Below are positions 8,007 to 15,475 of a stretch of DNA of 26,271 nt, in pieces. Source of the stretch: JBFXAF01 sp050178915 (GTDB lineage: Bacteria; Pseudomonadota; Alphaproteobacteria; Rhizobiales; Rhizobiaceae); assembly GCA_050178915.1 (NCBI GenBank), contig JBFXFO010000039.1, forward strand, positions 1 to 26,271. Reading direction: 5' to 3'. A program made the position numbers and the translations under genes. The notes beneath the pieces were generated by a model, which saw nothing but the letters and a program-made list of their open reading frames with translations, made no database searches and was not told the origin of the DNA. How positions within the stretch are numbered: position 1 is the first letter of the stretch; every line of letters starts with the position of its first letter.

Positions 8007-9611
8007 TCAGGCGGCGGTAGGCAGGTTCACGCGCGGCAGGATCTCGACGCTGCCGCGCACCATGATCTCCGCCTCGAAGCGCGTGCCGTTGTCGTCGCTG
8101 ACATAGGCGTGCGTGCCCTGCAGCTGCGAGACCATGGCGACGATCAGCCGCCGGCCCATGCCCTGCGACGCGACGCTGGTGTCGAAGCCAATGCCATTGT
8201 CGGCGACGGTGAAGGCGCAGCGCGTGTCCGAGATGCTCTTGAGGCTGACGGAGATGGCGCCGGCGCGGCCGTCCCGGAACGCATATTTCAGGGCGTTGGT
8301 GACCAGTTCGTTGAGCAGCAGCGCCAGCGGCGTGGCGTGGTCGCGGTCGATCTCGACGGGATCGATGTCGAAGGACAGCTTCACCGGCACGCCGAAGGAG
8401 CGAACCTGTGCATCGACGATGGCCGGCAGCAGCGACTGGGCGCTGACTTCGGCGTAGCGGTCGAGACGGTAGATGTGTTCGTGCACGGCGGTCATAGCGG
8501 CGATGCGCCCCTGCAGGTCGCGCTTCACGCCGTCGGCAATGGGCTGCATGCGGATCAGCGACTGCACCGACTGCAGATTGTTCTTCACGCGGTGATGGAT
8601 GTCGCGGAAAAGCAGCCGGTTGGTCTCCAGCGTCTGCACCAGCAGTTCCTGCCGGCGGGCGTCGCGCTGCAACAGCCGCCCGATCCAGATGGCAGCGGCG
8701 GCCAGTGCGGCGGCGGTGAGCGCTGCGACAAGCAGCATCGAGCCGGTGGTCCGCCAGAACGACGCATAGGCAGCTTGTGAACTGACGGAGGCGACCGCGA
8801 TCAGGTTGGTGCCGGGCACGCGGCGATAGCCGACGATGCGGGCGACGCCGTCGGCGGGCGAGATCGCGTCGTAGGTGCCGAAATCGTTGTTGGCGAGATG
8901 CTCGACGAAAAGCTCGTAGTTGCGCATGTCGAGCGGACCGGCCGCGAAGGGATAGCGCGCGACCAGCCATCCATCGTCGCGCACCATGCTGACGGTGGAG
9001 CCCTCATCGAGGCCGAGCGATTGCCAGATGTCGCGCAGCAGCACGACGTCGAAGGAGACAATCGCCGCGCCAACGAACTGGCCGTTGCGTTCGAGCCGAC
9101 GGCTGACGACGAAGATCTGCTCGCCGTTGAGGCGGCTGACCAGCAGCGACGAGATGTAGACGGTCTTGCCGGCGGCGAGTTCGGCGAAATAGTCGCGGTC
9201 GCGGATGTCGATCGGCTGCAGCTGCGGGTCGGTCGAGTAGATCGTGGTGCCGTCGGCCAGCACGACATAGGCCTTGACGATGCCGGGCAGGCTGTCGACC
9301 GCCTCGCGGATGTTGCGAACCGTGCCGGACGGACCGGCGGACGGGTTGGGACCGAGCGCCTCGTCGATGCGGCGCAGCGCCTGCTGCGACAGCTCGACGA
9401 TCCAGCTCGTGTTGGTGGCGACGACCTGCGAGGCGGCGGTGGCCCGATCAACGGCGCGGTGACCGGCCTCGCGCCAGCCGAGCCAGGCCGTATAGGCGAG
9501 GACGAGGCCGCAGAGCACGAAAAGCGCCACGATGAGCGCGAGGACGCGCCGGACCGGCAGTCTGGCGTCGCCTGCCGCATCGGGTTCGTTGTCGCGCTGC
9601 ACTTCCGCCAT
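8007..9611 (-). CDS. Membrane sensor histidine kinase, Cache plus HisKA_2
   Basis: 534 residues. A membrane helix at about 22-46 and another near 289-312 bracket a periplasmic region of about 240 residues. That region contains YVVLADGTTIYSTDP, DIRDRDYF and SRRLERNGQFVG, as in double-Cache sensors. The cytoplasmic part has the HisKA_2 phospho-acceptor box FRDIHHRVKNNLQ (His340) and an HATPase with NELVTNALKYAF (N box, about 434-445), DNGIGF (471-476) and GMGRRLI. HRVKNN-type kinases usually act with a response regulator, often in general stress or light/chemical sensing, but none is encoded nearby, so the partner is unknown. The start is the ATG at 9611, preceded by GGGGCG. Longer upstream extensions of the frame lack similarity to this family. 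Confidence 0.92.
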   Translation of the reverse strand: MAEVQRDNEPDAAGDARLPVRRVLALIVALFVLCGLVLAYTAWLGWREAGHRAVDRATAASQVVATNTSWIVELSQQALRRIDEALGPNPSAGPSGTVRNIREAVDSLPGIVKAYVVLADGTTIYSTDPQLQPIDIRDRDYFAELAAGKTVYISSLLVSRLNGEQIFVVSRRLERNGQFVGAAIVSFDVVLLRDIWQSLGLDEGSTVSMVRDDGWLVARYPFAAGPLDMRNYELFVEHLANNDFGTYDAISPADGVARIVGYRRVPGTNLIAVASVSSQAAYASFWRTTGSMLLVAALTAAALAAAAIWIGRLLQRDARRQELLVQTLETNRLLFRDIHHRVKNNLQSVQSLIRMQPIADGVKRDLQGRIAAMTAVHEHIYRLDRYAEVSAQSLLPAIVDAQVRSFGVPVKLSFDIDPVEIDRDHATPLALLLNELVTNALKYAFRDGRAGAISVSLKSISDTRCAFTVADNGIGFDTSVASQGMGRRLIVAMVSQLQGTHAYVSDDNGTRFEAEIMVRGSVEILPRVNLPTAA

Positions 9612-9762
9612 GACGCCCCAAATCGTGTAGCCAGAAGGCAATATGGCACGCGAAAGTGGCGAGACAAGCACCGGCACACACAAGGCTGTGCGCTTGTCCG
9701 GCCCATGCGCGGCATCTATCGTTGCAGGCGGCGCGAAACCGAAAGCGGAAGCGATGCGGGGA

Positions 9763-10191
9763 ATGCTGGAAGCCTGGCAATTCTGGGCGGTGCTGTCGGC
9801 GGTCTTTGCGGCGCTGACAGCGATCTTCGCCAAGGTCGGCGTCGAAAATGTCGGCTCCGACTTCGCCACCTTTGTGCGCACGATCGTGGTGATCGTGGCG
9901 CTGGCCGGCATCCTGTTCGCCACCGGCGGCTGGCAGGCGCCATCCACGGTTTCGTCGAAGAGCTGGACCTTTCTGGTGCTCTCCGGCCTCGCCACGGGTG
10001 CGTCGTGGGTCTGCTATTTCCGTGCGCTGAAAATCGGCGACGCGGCGCGGGTCGCCCCGGTGGACAAGCTCAGCGTCGTCATGGTGGCGCTGTTTGCCGT
10101 GCTGTTCCTCGGCGAGAAGCTGTCGGCCATCAACTGGCTCGGCATCCTGCTCATCGCGACGGGGACGATCCTCGTGGCGTGGAGGGTGTGA
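9763..10191 (+). CDS. Half-size EamA/DMT-family transporter
   Basis: About 142 residues with five predicted hydrophobic segments, the size of single-EamA-domain drug/metabolite transporters that work as dimers. Family-like stretches are WAVLSAVFAALTAIFAKVGV at the start, SGLATGASWVCYFRALKIG in the middle and PVDKLSVVMVALFAVLFLGEKL before the last helix. The substrate is unknown. The start is uncertain: ATG 9763 and ATG 9754 are both plausible and differ by three codons. GGAAG at 9747-9751 is eleven bases before the first and two before the second. The longer frame from 9643 adds a non-hydrophobic leader and overlaps the promoter zone of the divergent kinase, so it was not used. Confidence 0.82.
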   Translation: MLEAWQFWAVLSAVFAALTAIFAKVGVENVGSDFATFVRTIVVIVALAGILFATGGWQAPSTVSSKSWTFLVLSGLATGASWVCYFRALKIGDAARVAPVDKLSVVMVALFAVLFLGEKLSAINWLGILLIATGTILVAWRV

Positions 10192-10245
10192 GACTCACTG
10201 CCGCCTTTCCGGGCGCAGTACGGCTCACATTGCTGCGGGAAGTGC

Positions 10246-11445
10246 CTAGCGCTCGGCCAGCGCCGGCTCGCCCTTGCGCTCGCGGATCAGGTTGACGAAG
10301 CGGCGGAAGAGATAGTGCGAATCCTGCGGGCCGGGAGAGGCCTCCGGGTGGTGCTGGACGGAGAAGACCGGCCGGCCGACCAGCGTGATGCCGCAATTCG
10401 AGCCGTCGAACAGCGAGATGTGGGTCTCCTTGACGCCTTCCGGCAGGGCGTCGCGATCGACCGCGAAGCCGTGGTTCATCGAGACGATCTCGACCTTGCC
10501 GGTGGTGAAGTCCTTGACCGGGTGGTTGGCCCCGTGATGGCCCTGATGCATCTTCGTGGTGCGGCCGCCGAGCGCCAGCGCCAGCATCTGGTGGCCGAGG
10601 CAGATGCCGAAGATCGGCAGTTCTGTCTTGAGCAGGTCCTTGATGACGGGCACGGCGTATTCACCCGTCGCTTCGGGGTCGCCGGGGCCGTTGGACAGGA
10701 AGACGCCATCCGGCTGCATCGCGAGGATCTCCTCGGCCGACGTTTTCGCCGGCACGACGGTGACCTTGGCTCCGAGGCCGGAGAGCAGGCGCAGGATGTT
10801 GCGCTTGACGCCGTAGTCGATGGCGACGACGTGCATGCTCGGCGCGTCCAGCTCGGAATAGCCCTCGTTCCAGACCCAGGACTTCTCCTTCCAGACGGAC
10901 GACTGGCCGGAGGTCACGTCCTTGGCGAGGTCGAGGCCGACGAGGCCGCCCCAGGCCTTGGCCTGCTTCTTCAGGTCTTCGAGATCGAACTTGCCGTCGG
11001 GGGCGTGCGCGATCACAGCGTTGGGGGCGCCCTTCTCGCGGATCAGCACGGTGAGCGCGCGGGTGTCGAGGCCGCTCATGGCAACGACGCCGCGCCGCTT
11101 CAGCCATGCGTCGAGATCGCCGCCGGAGCGGTAGTTGGACGGGCCGGTGACGTCGGCCTTGAAGATAGCGCCGACGGCGCCGGCGCGGGCCGCCGGATGC
11201 AGGTCCTCGATGTCTTCGCCATTGGCGCCGACATTGCCGATGTGGGGAAAGGTGAAGGTGACGATCTGGCCGGCATAGGAGGGGTCGGTGAGGATTTCCT
11301 GATAGCCGGTCAGCGCCGTATTGAAGACGACTTCGCCGACCGCGACGCCCGTGGCTCCGAGGCCGCGCCCCTCGATGACCGTGCCGTCGGCGAGCACGAG
11401 AAGCGCGGTCGGCACTTCGGTCGTCCAGGGGGCGGTGGCGGTCAT
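10246..11445 (-). CDS. carA: Carbamoyl-phosphate synthase small subunit
   Basis: 399 residues. This is the glutamine amidotransferase subunit that supplies ammonia to CarB for carbamoyl phosphate, used for arginine and pyrimidines. The N-terminal CPSase_sm_chain domain (about 12-150) has GEVVFNTALTGYQEILTDPSY and SGLDTRALT. The class I GATase domain (about 205-390) has SNGPGDP (251-257), the nucleophile in FGICLGHQ (Cys282) and the HHPEASPGP triad segment (His366, Glu368). A GGAG ribosome site lies seven bases before the ATG at 11445. carB is not in the window; a separate location is common in this order. It is divergent from yqeY. Confidence 0.97.
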   Translation of the reverse strand: MTATAPWTTEVPTALLVLADGTVIEGRGLGATGVAVGEVVFNTALTGYQEILTDPSYAGQIVTFTFPHIGNVGANGEDIEDLHPAARAGAVGAIFKADVTGPSNYRSGGDLDAWLKRRGVVAMSGLDTRALTVLIREKGAPNAVIAHAPDGKFDLEDLKKQAKAWGGLVGLDLAKDVTSGQSSVWKEKSWVWNEGYSELDAPSMHVVAIDYGVKRNILRLLSGLGAKVTVVPAKTSAEEILAMQPDGVFLSNGPGDPEATGEYAVPVIKDLLKTELPIFGICLGHQMLALALGGRTTKMHQGHHGANHPVKDFTTGKVEIVSMNHGFAVDRDALPEGVKETHISLFDGSNCGITLVGRPVFSVQHHPEASPGPQDSHYLFRRFVNLIRERKGEPALAER

Positions 11446-11527
11446 GACAGTCTCCGTCGTGGCGAAGCGCCCACGCGACGGCGGTCGCGCGAGGCACACG
11501 GTCAGCGATGTGATCGTTGAGATGGGG

Positions 11528-11556
11528 TCAATACGGGAGGCGCACCTGCCGGTCAA
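11528..11556 (-). promoter_or_regulatory. Candidate carA promoter
   Basis: Read on the minus strand: TTGACC (11556-11551), a 17-base spacer, then TATTGA (11533-11528), about 80 bases before the carA ATG. The -35 is good and the spacing ideal, but the -10 is weak. Confidence 0.4.
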
Positions 11557-11574
11557 CCGTGCAGGGCGCGGCGT

Positions 11575-11603
11575 TTGCGCCGGATTCGGCTGAGCGCTAT
11601 AGC
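11575..11603 (+). promoter_or_regulatory. Candidate yqeY promoter
   Basis: TTGCGC (11575-11580), a 17-base spacer and TATAGC (11598-11603), ending 26 bases before the yqeY ATG. It resembles a housekeeping sigma promoter. The pattern GCGCTATAG at the -10 recurs before the GyrI-like gene near 25465. Confidence 0.5.
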
Positions 11604-11629
11604 TCTGCCACGCAAGCAGGAGACGGACG

Positions 11630-12079
11630 ATGCGCGAGAAGATCGACGCGGCGGTGAAAGATGCCATGAAGGCGAAGGACGCCGACCGGCTTTCGACGCT
11701 GCGCATGGTGCGTTCGGCCATCCAGTCGAAGGACATCGAGAATCGGGGCACCGGCAAGGATGCGGCGTCCGACGACGAAATCCTGCAGGTGCTCGCCAAG
11801 ATGGTGAAACAGCGCGAGGAATCGGCGACCGCCTTCGATGCCGGCAAGCGGCCGGAACTCGCCGCCAAGGAGCGCGCCGAGATTGCCGTCATCCGCGACT
11901 TCCAGCCGAAGCAGATGGACGATGGCGAGATCGAGCAGGCGGTGCAGGCTGCGATCGCCGAAACGGGCGCTGCCGGTGTCAAGGACATGGGCAAGGTGAT
12001 CGCCGTGCTGCGCGGCAAGTTCGTCGGGCAGATGGATTTCGGAAAGGCGAGCGGCGTGGTCAAAAGGGCGCTGGGCTGA
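11630..12079 (+). CDS. yqeY: GatB/YqeY domain-containing protein
   Basis: 149 residues, the standard length for the stand-alone YqeY family, related to the tail domain of the GatB amidotransferase subunit. Family features seen are DAMKAKDADRLSTLRMVRSAI near the start, DDEILQVLAKMVKQREES in the middle, and FQPKQMDDGEIEQAV followed by KDMGKVIAVLRGKF at the end. The protein is mostly helical and probably binds tRNA, but its cellular job is not settled. CAGGAG lies before the ATG. In this bacterial order it is routinely divergent from carA and close to dnaG-rpoD. Confidence 0.94.
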   Translation: MREKIDAAVKDAMKAKDADRLSTLRMVRSAIQSKDIENRGTGKDAASDDEILQVLAKMVKQREESATAFDAGKRPELAAKERAEIAVIRDFQPKQMDDGEIEQAVQAAIAETGAAGVKDMGKVIAVLRGKFVGQMDFGKASGVVKRALG

Positions 12080-12089
12080 CGCCGGCGTG

Positions 12090-12782
12090 ATGCTCACCGC
12101 GTTTGGCACCAATATCTGGATCGCCGACGGGCCGCAGGTTGTCGCGGGGCTGGGCTTCCACTATCCGACCCGCATGGCGGTGGTGCGACTGGACGGGGAT
12201 GAACTGTTCATCTGGTCGCCGACGGCGCTGACGCCGGAGCTGGGAAGCGCAACCGACGCGCTCGGCCGTGTCGCCTATCTGGTCGCGCCGAACACGCTGC
12301 ACGACACGTTCATCGCCGACTGGAAGCGCGCCTATCCCGCCGCGGTCGTGCACGCAGCGCCGGGCCTTGCGGCCAAGCGCACGGACATCGCCTTCGACGC
12401 CGAGCTTGGCGAGACGCCGGCGCCGGGCTGGGCGGGCGAGATCGAGCAGGTGGTGTTCGGCGGCAACGCGATCACCACCGAAATCGTGTTCTTCCATCGC
12501 GCCAGCGGGACGGTGCTGTTCACCGACCTGCTGCAGCAGTTCCCGCCGGGCTGGTTCAGCGGCTGGCGCGCCTTCATCGCCAGATGGGACCTGATGGTGT
12601 CGCCGCGTCCGGCGGTGCCGCGCAAGTTCCGCATCGCCTTCCGCAAGAAGGCGCTCGCGCGTGCGGCGATCGGCAAGGTGCTGGCATGGCCGGTACAGAA
12701 GGTCATCTTGGCGCATGGAGCGCCGGTGACCGAGGATGGCCGCGACGCCATTGCCGAGGCGTTCCGCTGGTTGACGGGCTGA
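12090..12782 (+). CDS. DUF4336 domain-containing protein
   Basis: 230 residues. It matches the DUF4336 family, which is distantly related to metallo-beta-lactamase-fold proteins: the opening LTAFGTNIWIADGP, then FHYPTRMAVVRL, LVAPNTLHDTFIADWKRAYP and the late segment KVILAHGAPV. The usual HxHxDH metal cluster of true metallo-beta-lactamases is absent, so hydrolase activity should not be assumed. The ATG at 12090 is used; the GTG directly before it is a possible alternative. It begins 10 bp after yqeY ends and probably shares its transcript. Confidence 0.78.
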   Translation: MLTAFGTNIWIADGPQVVAGLGFHYPTRMAVVRLDGDELFIWSPTALTPELGSATDALGRVAYLVAPNTLHDTFIADWKRAYPAAVVHAAPGLAAKRTDIAFDAELGETPAPGWAGEIEQVVFGGNAITTEIVFFHRASGTVLFTDLLQQFPPGWFSGWRAFIARWDLMVSPRPAVPRKFRIAFRKKALARAAIGKVLAWPVQKVILAHGAPVTEDGRDAIAEAFRWLTG

Positions 12783-12826
12783 TACGGCCTGCCGCTGCGG
12801 CGAGTTCGACGGCCAGAGCAAGCGGC

Positions 12827-14017
12827 TCAGGAAGAGGCCACCGCCGGCATCGGCGGCTTGGCGCCGCTGCGTCTCTCGGCGGCGTAGGACAGCGTGGCGA
12901 CGATCGCGCCGATCACCATGGCGCCGATGCCAAGCACCGGCAGGCTGCGGTAGCCATAGTCCGAACTGAGCAGGAACGCGCCAATCGACGCTGCCAGCGC
13001 GATGCCGAAGTTGAAGCCGGAGGGGATGAGCGCGGAGGCGAGGTTGGGCGCGTCGGTCGTCCAGCCGAGGATGCGCGTCTGGATGGGAGTGCCGATGGCG
13101 AAGGCAACGCAGCCCCAGACGAACATGGTCGGGATCATGACCCAGGGGTGCGGGCTGGCGAAGTACATCGCCACCATGATCAGCGCCTGCAGCACGAGCA
13201 GCGCGATGAGCGAGGGCATCAGGTGCCAGTCGGCCAGCCGACCGCCGAGAAAGACGCCAAGCGTGCAGCCAATGCCGTTGAGCAGCAGCACCCATGTGAC
13301 CATGCCGGGCTCGATGCCGGTGACCTCGGTGAGGAAAGGGGTGATGTATGTGTAGGGCACGAACTGGCTGATCATCAGCGTCAGCATGACGATGAGCGAC
13401 GACCAGACCTGCTGGCGGCCGAGCACGCGCACCTCGCTCATGAAGCCGGCAGGGCGCGCCGTGGCGGCCGCGCCCTTGCGCGGCAGGAACGCCAGCATGG
13501 CGATGGTGGCGATGACGCCGAGGATGAACATCGCCCAGAAGGTGGCGCGCCAGCCGAAGGCGTTGCCGATGGCGGTGCCGGCCGGAACGCCGAGGATGTT
13601 CGATACGGTGAGGCCGGCGAGCACGATGGCGACGGCGCGGCCGCGCTGATGCTCCGGCACGAGGCTGGTGGCCACCACCATGGCGACGCCGAAATAGACG
13701 CCATGCGCAAAGGCGATGAAGACACGGAACGCGAGCATCGACGCAAAGCCCGGCGCCAGCGCACAGGCGACCTGCCCGACGGTGAACACCAGCGCGATGG
13801 CGATCAGCAGGTTGGTGCGCGAGACGCGTGCCGTCAGCACTGTGAGGATCGGCCCGCCGATGGCGATGCCGGCGGCGTAGCCGGTGACGAGAAAACCGGC
13901 TGACGGGATGCTGACGCCGAGGCCGTCGGCCACCTGCGGCAGGATGCCGGCGATGACGAATTCGGTGGTGCCGAACGCAAAGGCGGCGACAAAAAGGGCG
14001 ATCAGGGGCAGCGGCAT
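12827..14017 (-). CDS. MFS exporter of the DHA1 (AraJ/YdhP-like) type
   Basis: About 396 residues and twelve hydrophobic helices. The first helix, FVAAFAFGTTEFVIAGILPQVADGLGVS, is characteristic of the arabinose/chloramphenicol-efflux branch of the DHA1 exporters. Family motifs follow: GYAAGIAIGGPILTVLTARVSR (motif A region) and FRVFIAFAHGVYFGVAM. The gene sits alone, divergent from the RcnB-like gene and convergent with the DUF4336 gene. The substrate cannot be inferred. The ATG at 14017 is preferred over a GTG at 14044, which has no evident ribosome site. Confidence 0.9.
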   Translation of the reverse strand: MPLPLIALFVAAFAFGTTEFVIAGILPQVADGLGVSIPSAGFLVTGYAAGIAIGGPILTVLTARVSRTNLLIAIALVFTVGQVACALAPGFASMLAFRVFIAFAHGVYFGVAMVVATSLVPEHQRGRAVAIVLAGLTVSNILGVPAGTAIGNAFGWRATFWAMFILGVIATIAMLAFLPRKGAAATARPAGFMSEVRVLGRQQVWSSLIVMLTLMISQFVPYTYITPFLTEVTGIEPGMVTWVLLLNGIGCTLGVFLGGRLADWHLMPSLIALLVLQALIMVAMYFASPHPWVMIPTMFVWGCVAFAIGTPIQTRILGWTTDAPNLASALIPSGFNFGIALAASIGAFLLSSDYGYRSLPVLGIGAMVIGAIVATLSYAAERRSGAKPPMPAVASS

Positions 14018-14209
14018 GGAAACGATCTCGTGCGGGAGCGTCACAAATCACGGCCAAAGGCCGGCCGCAATCCACTTTCCGTCGACGTCGCTGCAGTTTT
14101 CCTCCATCGGGCAGGGGGCGGATCAGCCCTGAAACCAGCGTCGAAGAGGTGACGAAAAGTCATCGCGAAACATTACGGAAAATTCATAAAGTCGCTTCTC
14201 AAGCCAATG

Positions 14210-14224
14210 ATTTCGTTACGAAAT
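14210..14224. promoter_or_regulatory. Perfect 15-bp dyad upstream of the RcnB-like gene
   Basis: ATTTCGT (14210-14216), a central T, then ACGAAAT (14218-14224): seven-base arms with no mismatch. They lie in an unusually AT-rich stretch (about 14160-14240) between the divergent MFS and RcnB-like genes, 75 bases before the latter's ATG. It looks like a repressor operator; the protein that would bind it is not identifiable from this window. Confidence 0.45.
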
Positions 14225-14298
14225 TGTAATCCATGCATTCAGTTTCAGTTCATCCGGCGGACGATAGTTTCGGGGCGTACCAAACAGGAGTAACCGCC

Positions 14299-14658
14299 AT
14301 GAAACGTCTCATCCTCGCCACTGTCGCCCTTTCGATGCTCGCCGCTCCCGCCGCAATGGCCGGTGAACGCTACGGCCAGCGCCACGGCAATACCGGCTGG
14401 CATGAAATGTCGCCGAAGCACAGCGGCTGGGACAAGCCGGAGTGGAAGAAGGGCCCGAAGTGGAAGCAGGGCAAGAAGCACCACTGGAAGAAGGGGCAGC
14501 GCTTCAGCGAATGGAAGCGCGGGCAGGCCATCCAGGACTACAAGCGCCACGGGCTGCGCAAGCCGGGCCACGGCCAGCGCTGGGTGCGCGTCGACAATGA
14601 CTACATCCTGATCGCCGTGTCTTCCGGCATCATCGCCGCGCTCATCGCCGGGCGCTAG
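14299..14658 (+). CDS. RcnB-family small secreted protein
   Basis: 119 residues, very basic. A Sec signal peptide ends at AAMA-GE (about residue 21). The mature protein is crowded with Trp, Lys, His and Gly (W..KGPKWKQGKKHHWKKGQ) and ends with the RcnB block: DYKRHGLRKPGHGQRWVRVDNDYILIAVSSGIIA. Family members are periplasmic; E. coli RcnB helps set nickel and cobalt efflux. Most alphaproteobacterial copies are uncharacterised, and no metal exporter of the RcnA type is next to this one. GGAG lies nine bases before the ATG. An earlier in-frame ATG at 14233 would put extra residues before the signal peptide and was rejected. Confidence 0.85.
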   Translation: MKRLILATVALSMLAAPAAMAGERYGQRHGNTGWHEMSPKHSGWDKPEWKKGPKWKQGKKHHWKKGQRFSEWKRGQAIQDYKRHGLRKPGHGQRWVRVDNDYILIAVSSGIIAALIAGR

Positions 14659-14683
14659 GAATTACAGTTGCTGCGGAGGGGAG

Positions 14684-14712
14684 GGGCGGCTTCGGCCGCC
14701 CTTTCTCATTTT
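14684..14712 (+). terminator. Intrinsic terminator after the RcnB-like gene
   Basis: GGGCGGC (14684-14690), a TTCG tetraloop, GCCGCCC (14695-14701), then a T-rich tail TTTCTCATTTT. It begins 26 bp after the stop codon and may also catch the brnTA transcript from the other side. Confidence 0.85.
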
Positions 14713-14726
14713 GCAGAACAGACCGG

Positions 14727-15062
14727 TCAGCCAGGCTTCCGCCCCTTCTGCTTTTCCTGCATGTAGTGGCGCAGCACCGCGTTGATGCGGGTCTGATAGC
14801 CCTTGCCGCCAGCCTTGAAGAAGTCGAGGACGTCGGTGTCGAGACGGATCGAGACCGCATTCTTCGGAATGGGAAAGACCGCGACGGCCTTCGACCAGTC
14901 GACGTCGCGAAAGTCTTCCCAATCAGGATCGCCGCGCATTGCTTCCGCAATGTCGGCGTCGGTCATCGCATCGACGCGCGTCCAATCGGACCTGGGCACG
15001 CCGCGCGCGACCATGTCGCGGATCTCATCCGCCGTATACGTGACGATATTCTCTTTGCTCAT
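14727..15062 (-). CDS. brnA: BrnA-type antitoxin
   Basis: 111 residues. BrnA antitoxins carry a C-terminal ribbon-helix-helix DNA-binding fold. Here PIPKNAVSIRLDTDVLDFF is the strand-helix start and GGKGYQTRINAVLRHYM is the second helix, which matches the family closely. The N-terminal half wraps the toxin in known complexes. It overlaps the end of brnT by 38 bp, so the two are translationally coupled. It probably represses its own promoter together with BrnT. Confidence 0.92.
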   Translation of the reverse strand: MSKENIVTYTADEIRDMVARGVPRSDWTRVDAMTDADIAEAMRGDPDWEDFRDVDWSKAVAVFPIPKNAVSIRLDTDVLDFFKAGGKGYQTRINAVLRHYMQEKQKGRKPG

Positions 15063-15315
15063 TTTTGTCCGCCGGCCAGGCCGAAATGATCCTTGTCGCT
15101 TCGTCTCGAACGAGGAATATCACCACGACAATCCGGCCGTTCGAATTGGCTATAGCCTTGATCCGTTGCTCGCTTGCATGCGGGGATGGAGCCTGCGGGC
15201 CCAACAACGCCATCGAGGCATCGATGAAATCGACGCCGCTCTTTGCCAGACTGAGCTGCCTCTTGTTCTCATCCCAATCGAATTTTGCGAACTCAATCCG
15301 ATCCACTGCCTCCAT
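15025..15315 (-). CDS. brnT: BrnT-type ribonuclease toxin
   Basis: 96 residues, the usual size. Family motifs: FDWDENKRQLSLAKSGVDFIDA at the start, EQRIKAIANSNGRIVVVIFLVRD in the middle, and TRIISAWPADKNEQREY at the end, which matches the conserved RIISARxAxxxEr.xY block. BrnT has a RelE-like fold and inhibits translation by RNA cleavage. The common ISAR arginine is tryptophan here (ISAW), a change in a conserved region that could weaken activity. The start is the ATG at 15315; GTG at 15306 is an alternative preceded by GGAGG. Confidence 0.9.
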   Translation of the reverse strand: MEAVDRIEFAKFDWDENKRQLSLAKSGVDFIDASMALLGPQAPSPHASEQRIKAIANSNGRIVVVIFLVRDEATRIISAWPADKNEQREYRHVYGG

Positions 15316-15359
15316 AGCGGCGCTCGTCCTATGACGGCTCCCTCGACGTGCACCTTACG

Positions 15360-15390
15360 TGTATATACATCTGTAATTCCTGCTGTGCAA
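15360..15390 (-). promoter_or_regulatory. brnTA promoter with overlapping palindrome
   Basis: Read on the minus strand: TTGCAC (15390-15385), exactly 17 bases, then TATATA (15367-15362), about 46 bases before the brnT ATG. The -10 lies inside the perfect 10-bp palindrome TGTATATACA (15360-15369), where a bound ribbon-helix-helix repressor such as BrnA would block polymerase. Autoregulation is known for this family; this particular site is inferred. Confidence 0.6.
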
Positions 15391-15475
15391 GGCTGTGAAG
15401 AGCGGGACATACCGACATTAGCAATGGTCTCGCCTGATGCCGACGCCTATGTGAGGTGACCCGAGCGGCGTCCAG

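Noticed and set aside
8898..10295. 465-residue plus-strand open frame spanning the sensor kinase and transporter region
   Set aside because: It runs antisense to the kinase and out of frame through the EamA gene and the carA end; no domain seen.
14681..14715. RNA gene near the strong TTCG hairpin
   Set aside because: A 7-bp stem plus T-rich tail just after a stop codon is fully explained as a terminator.
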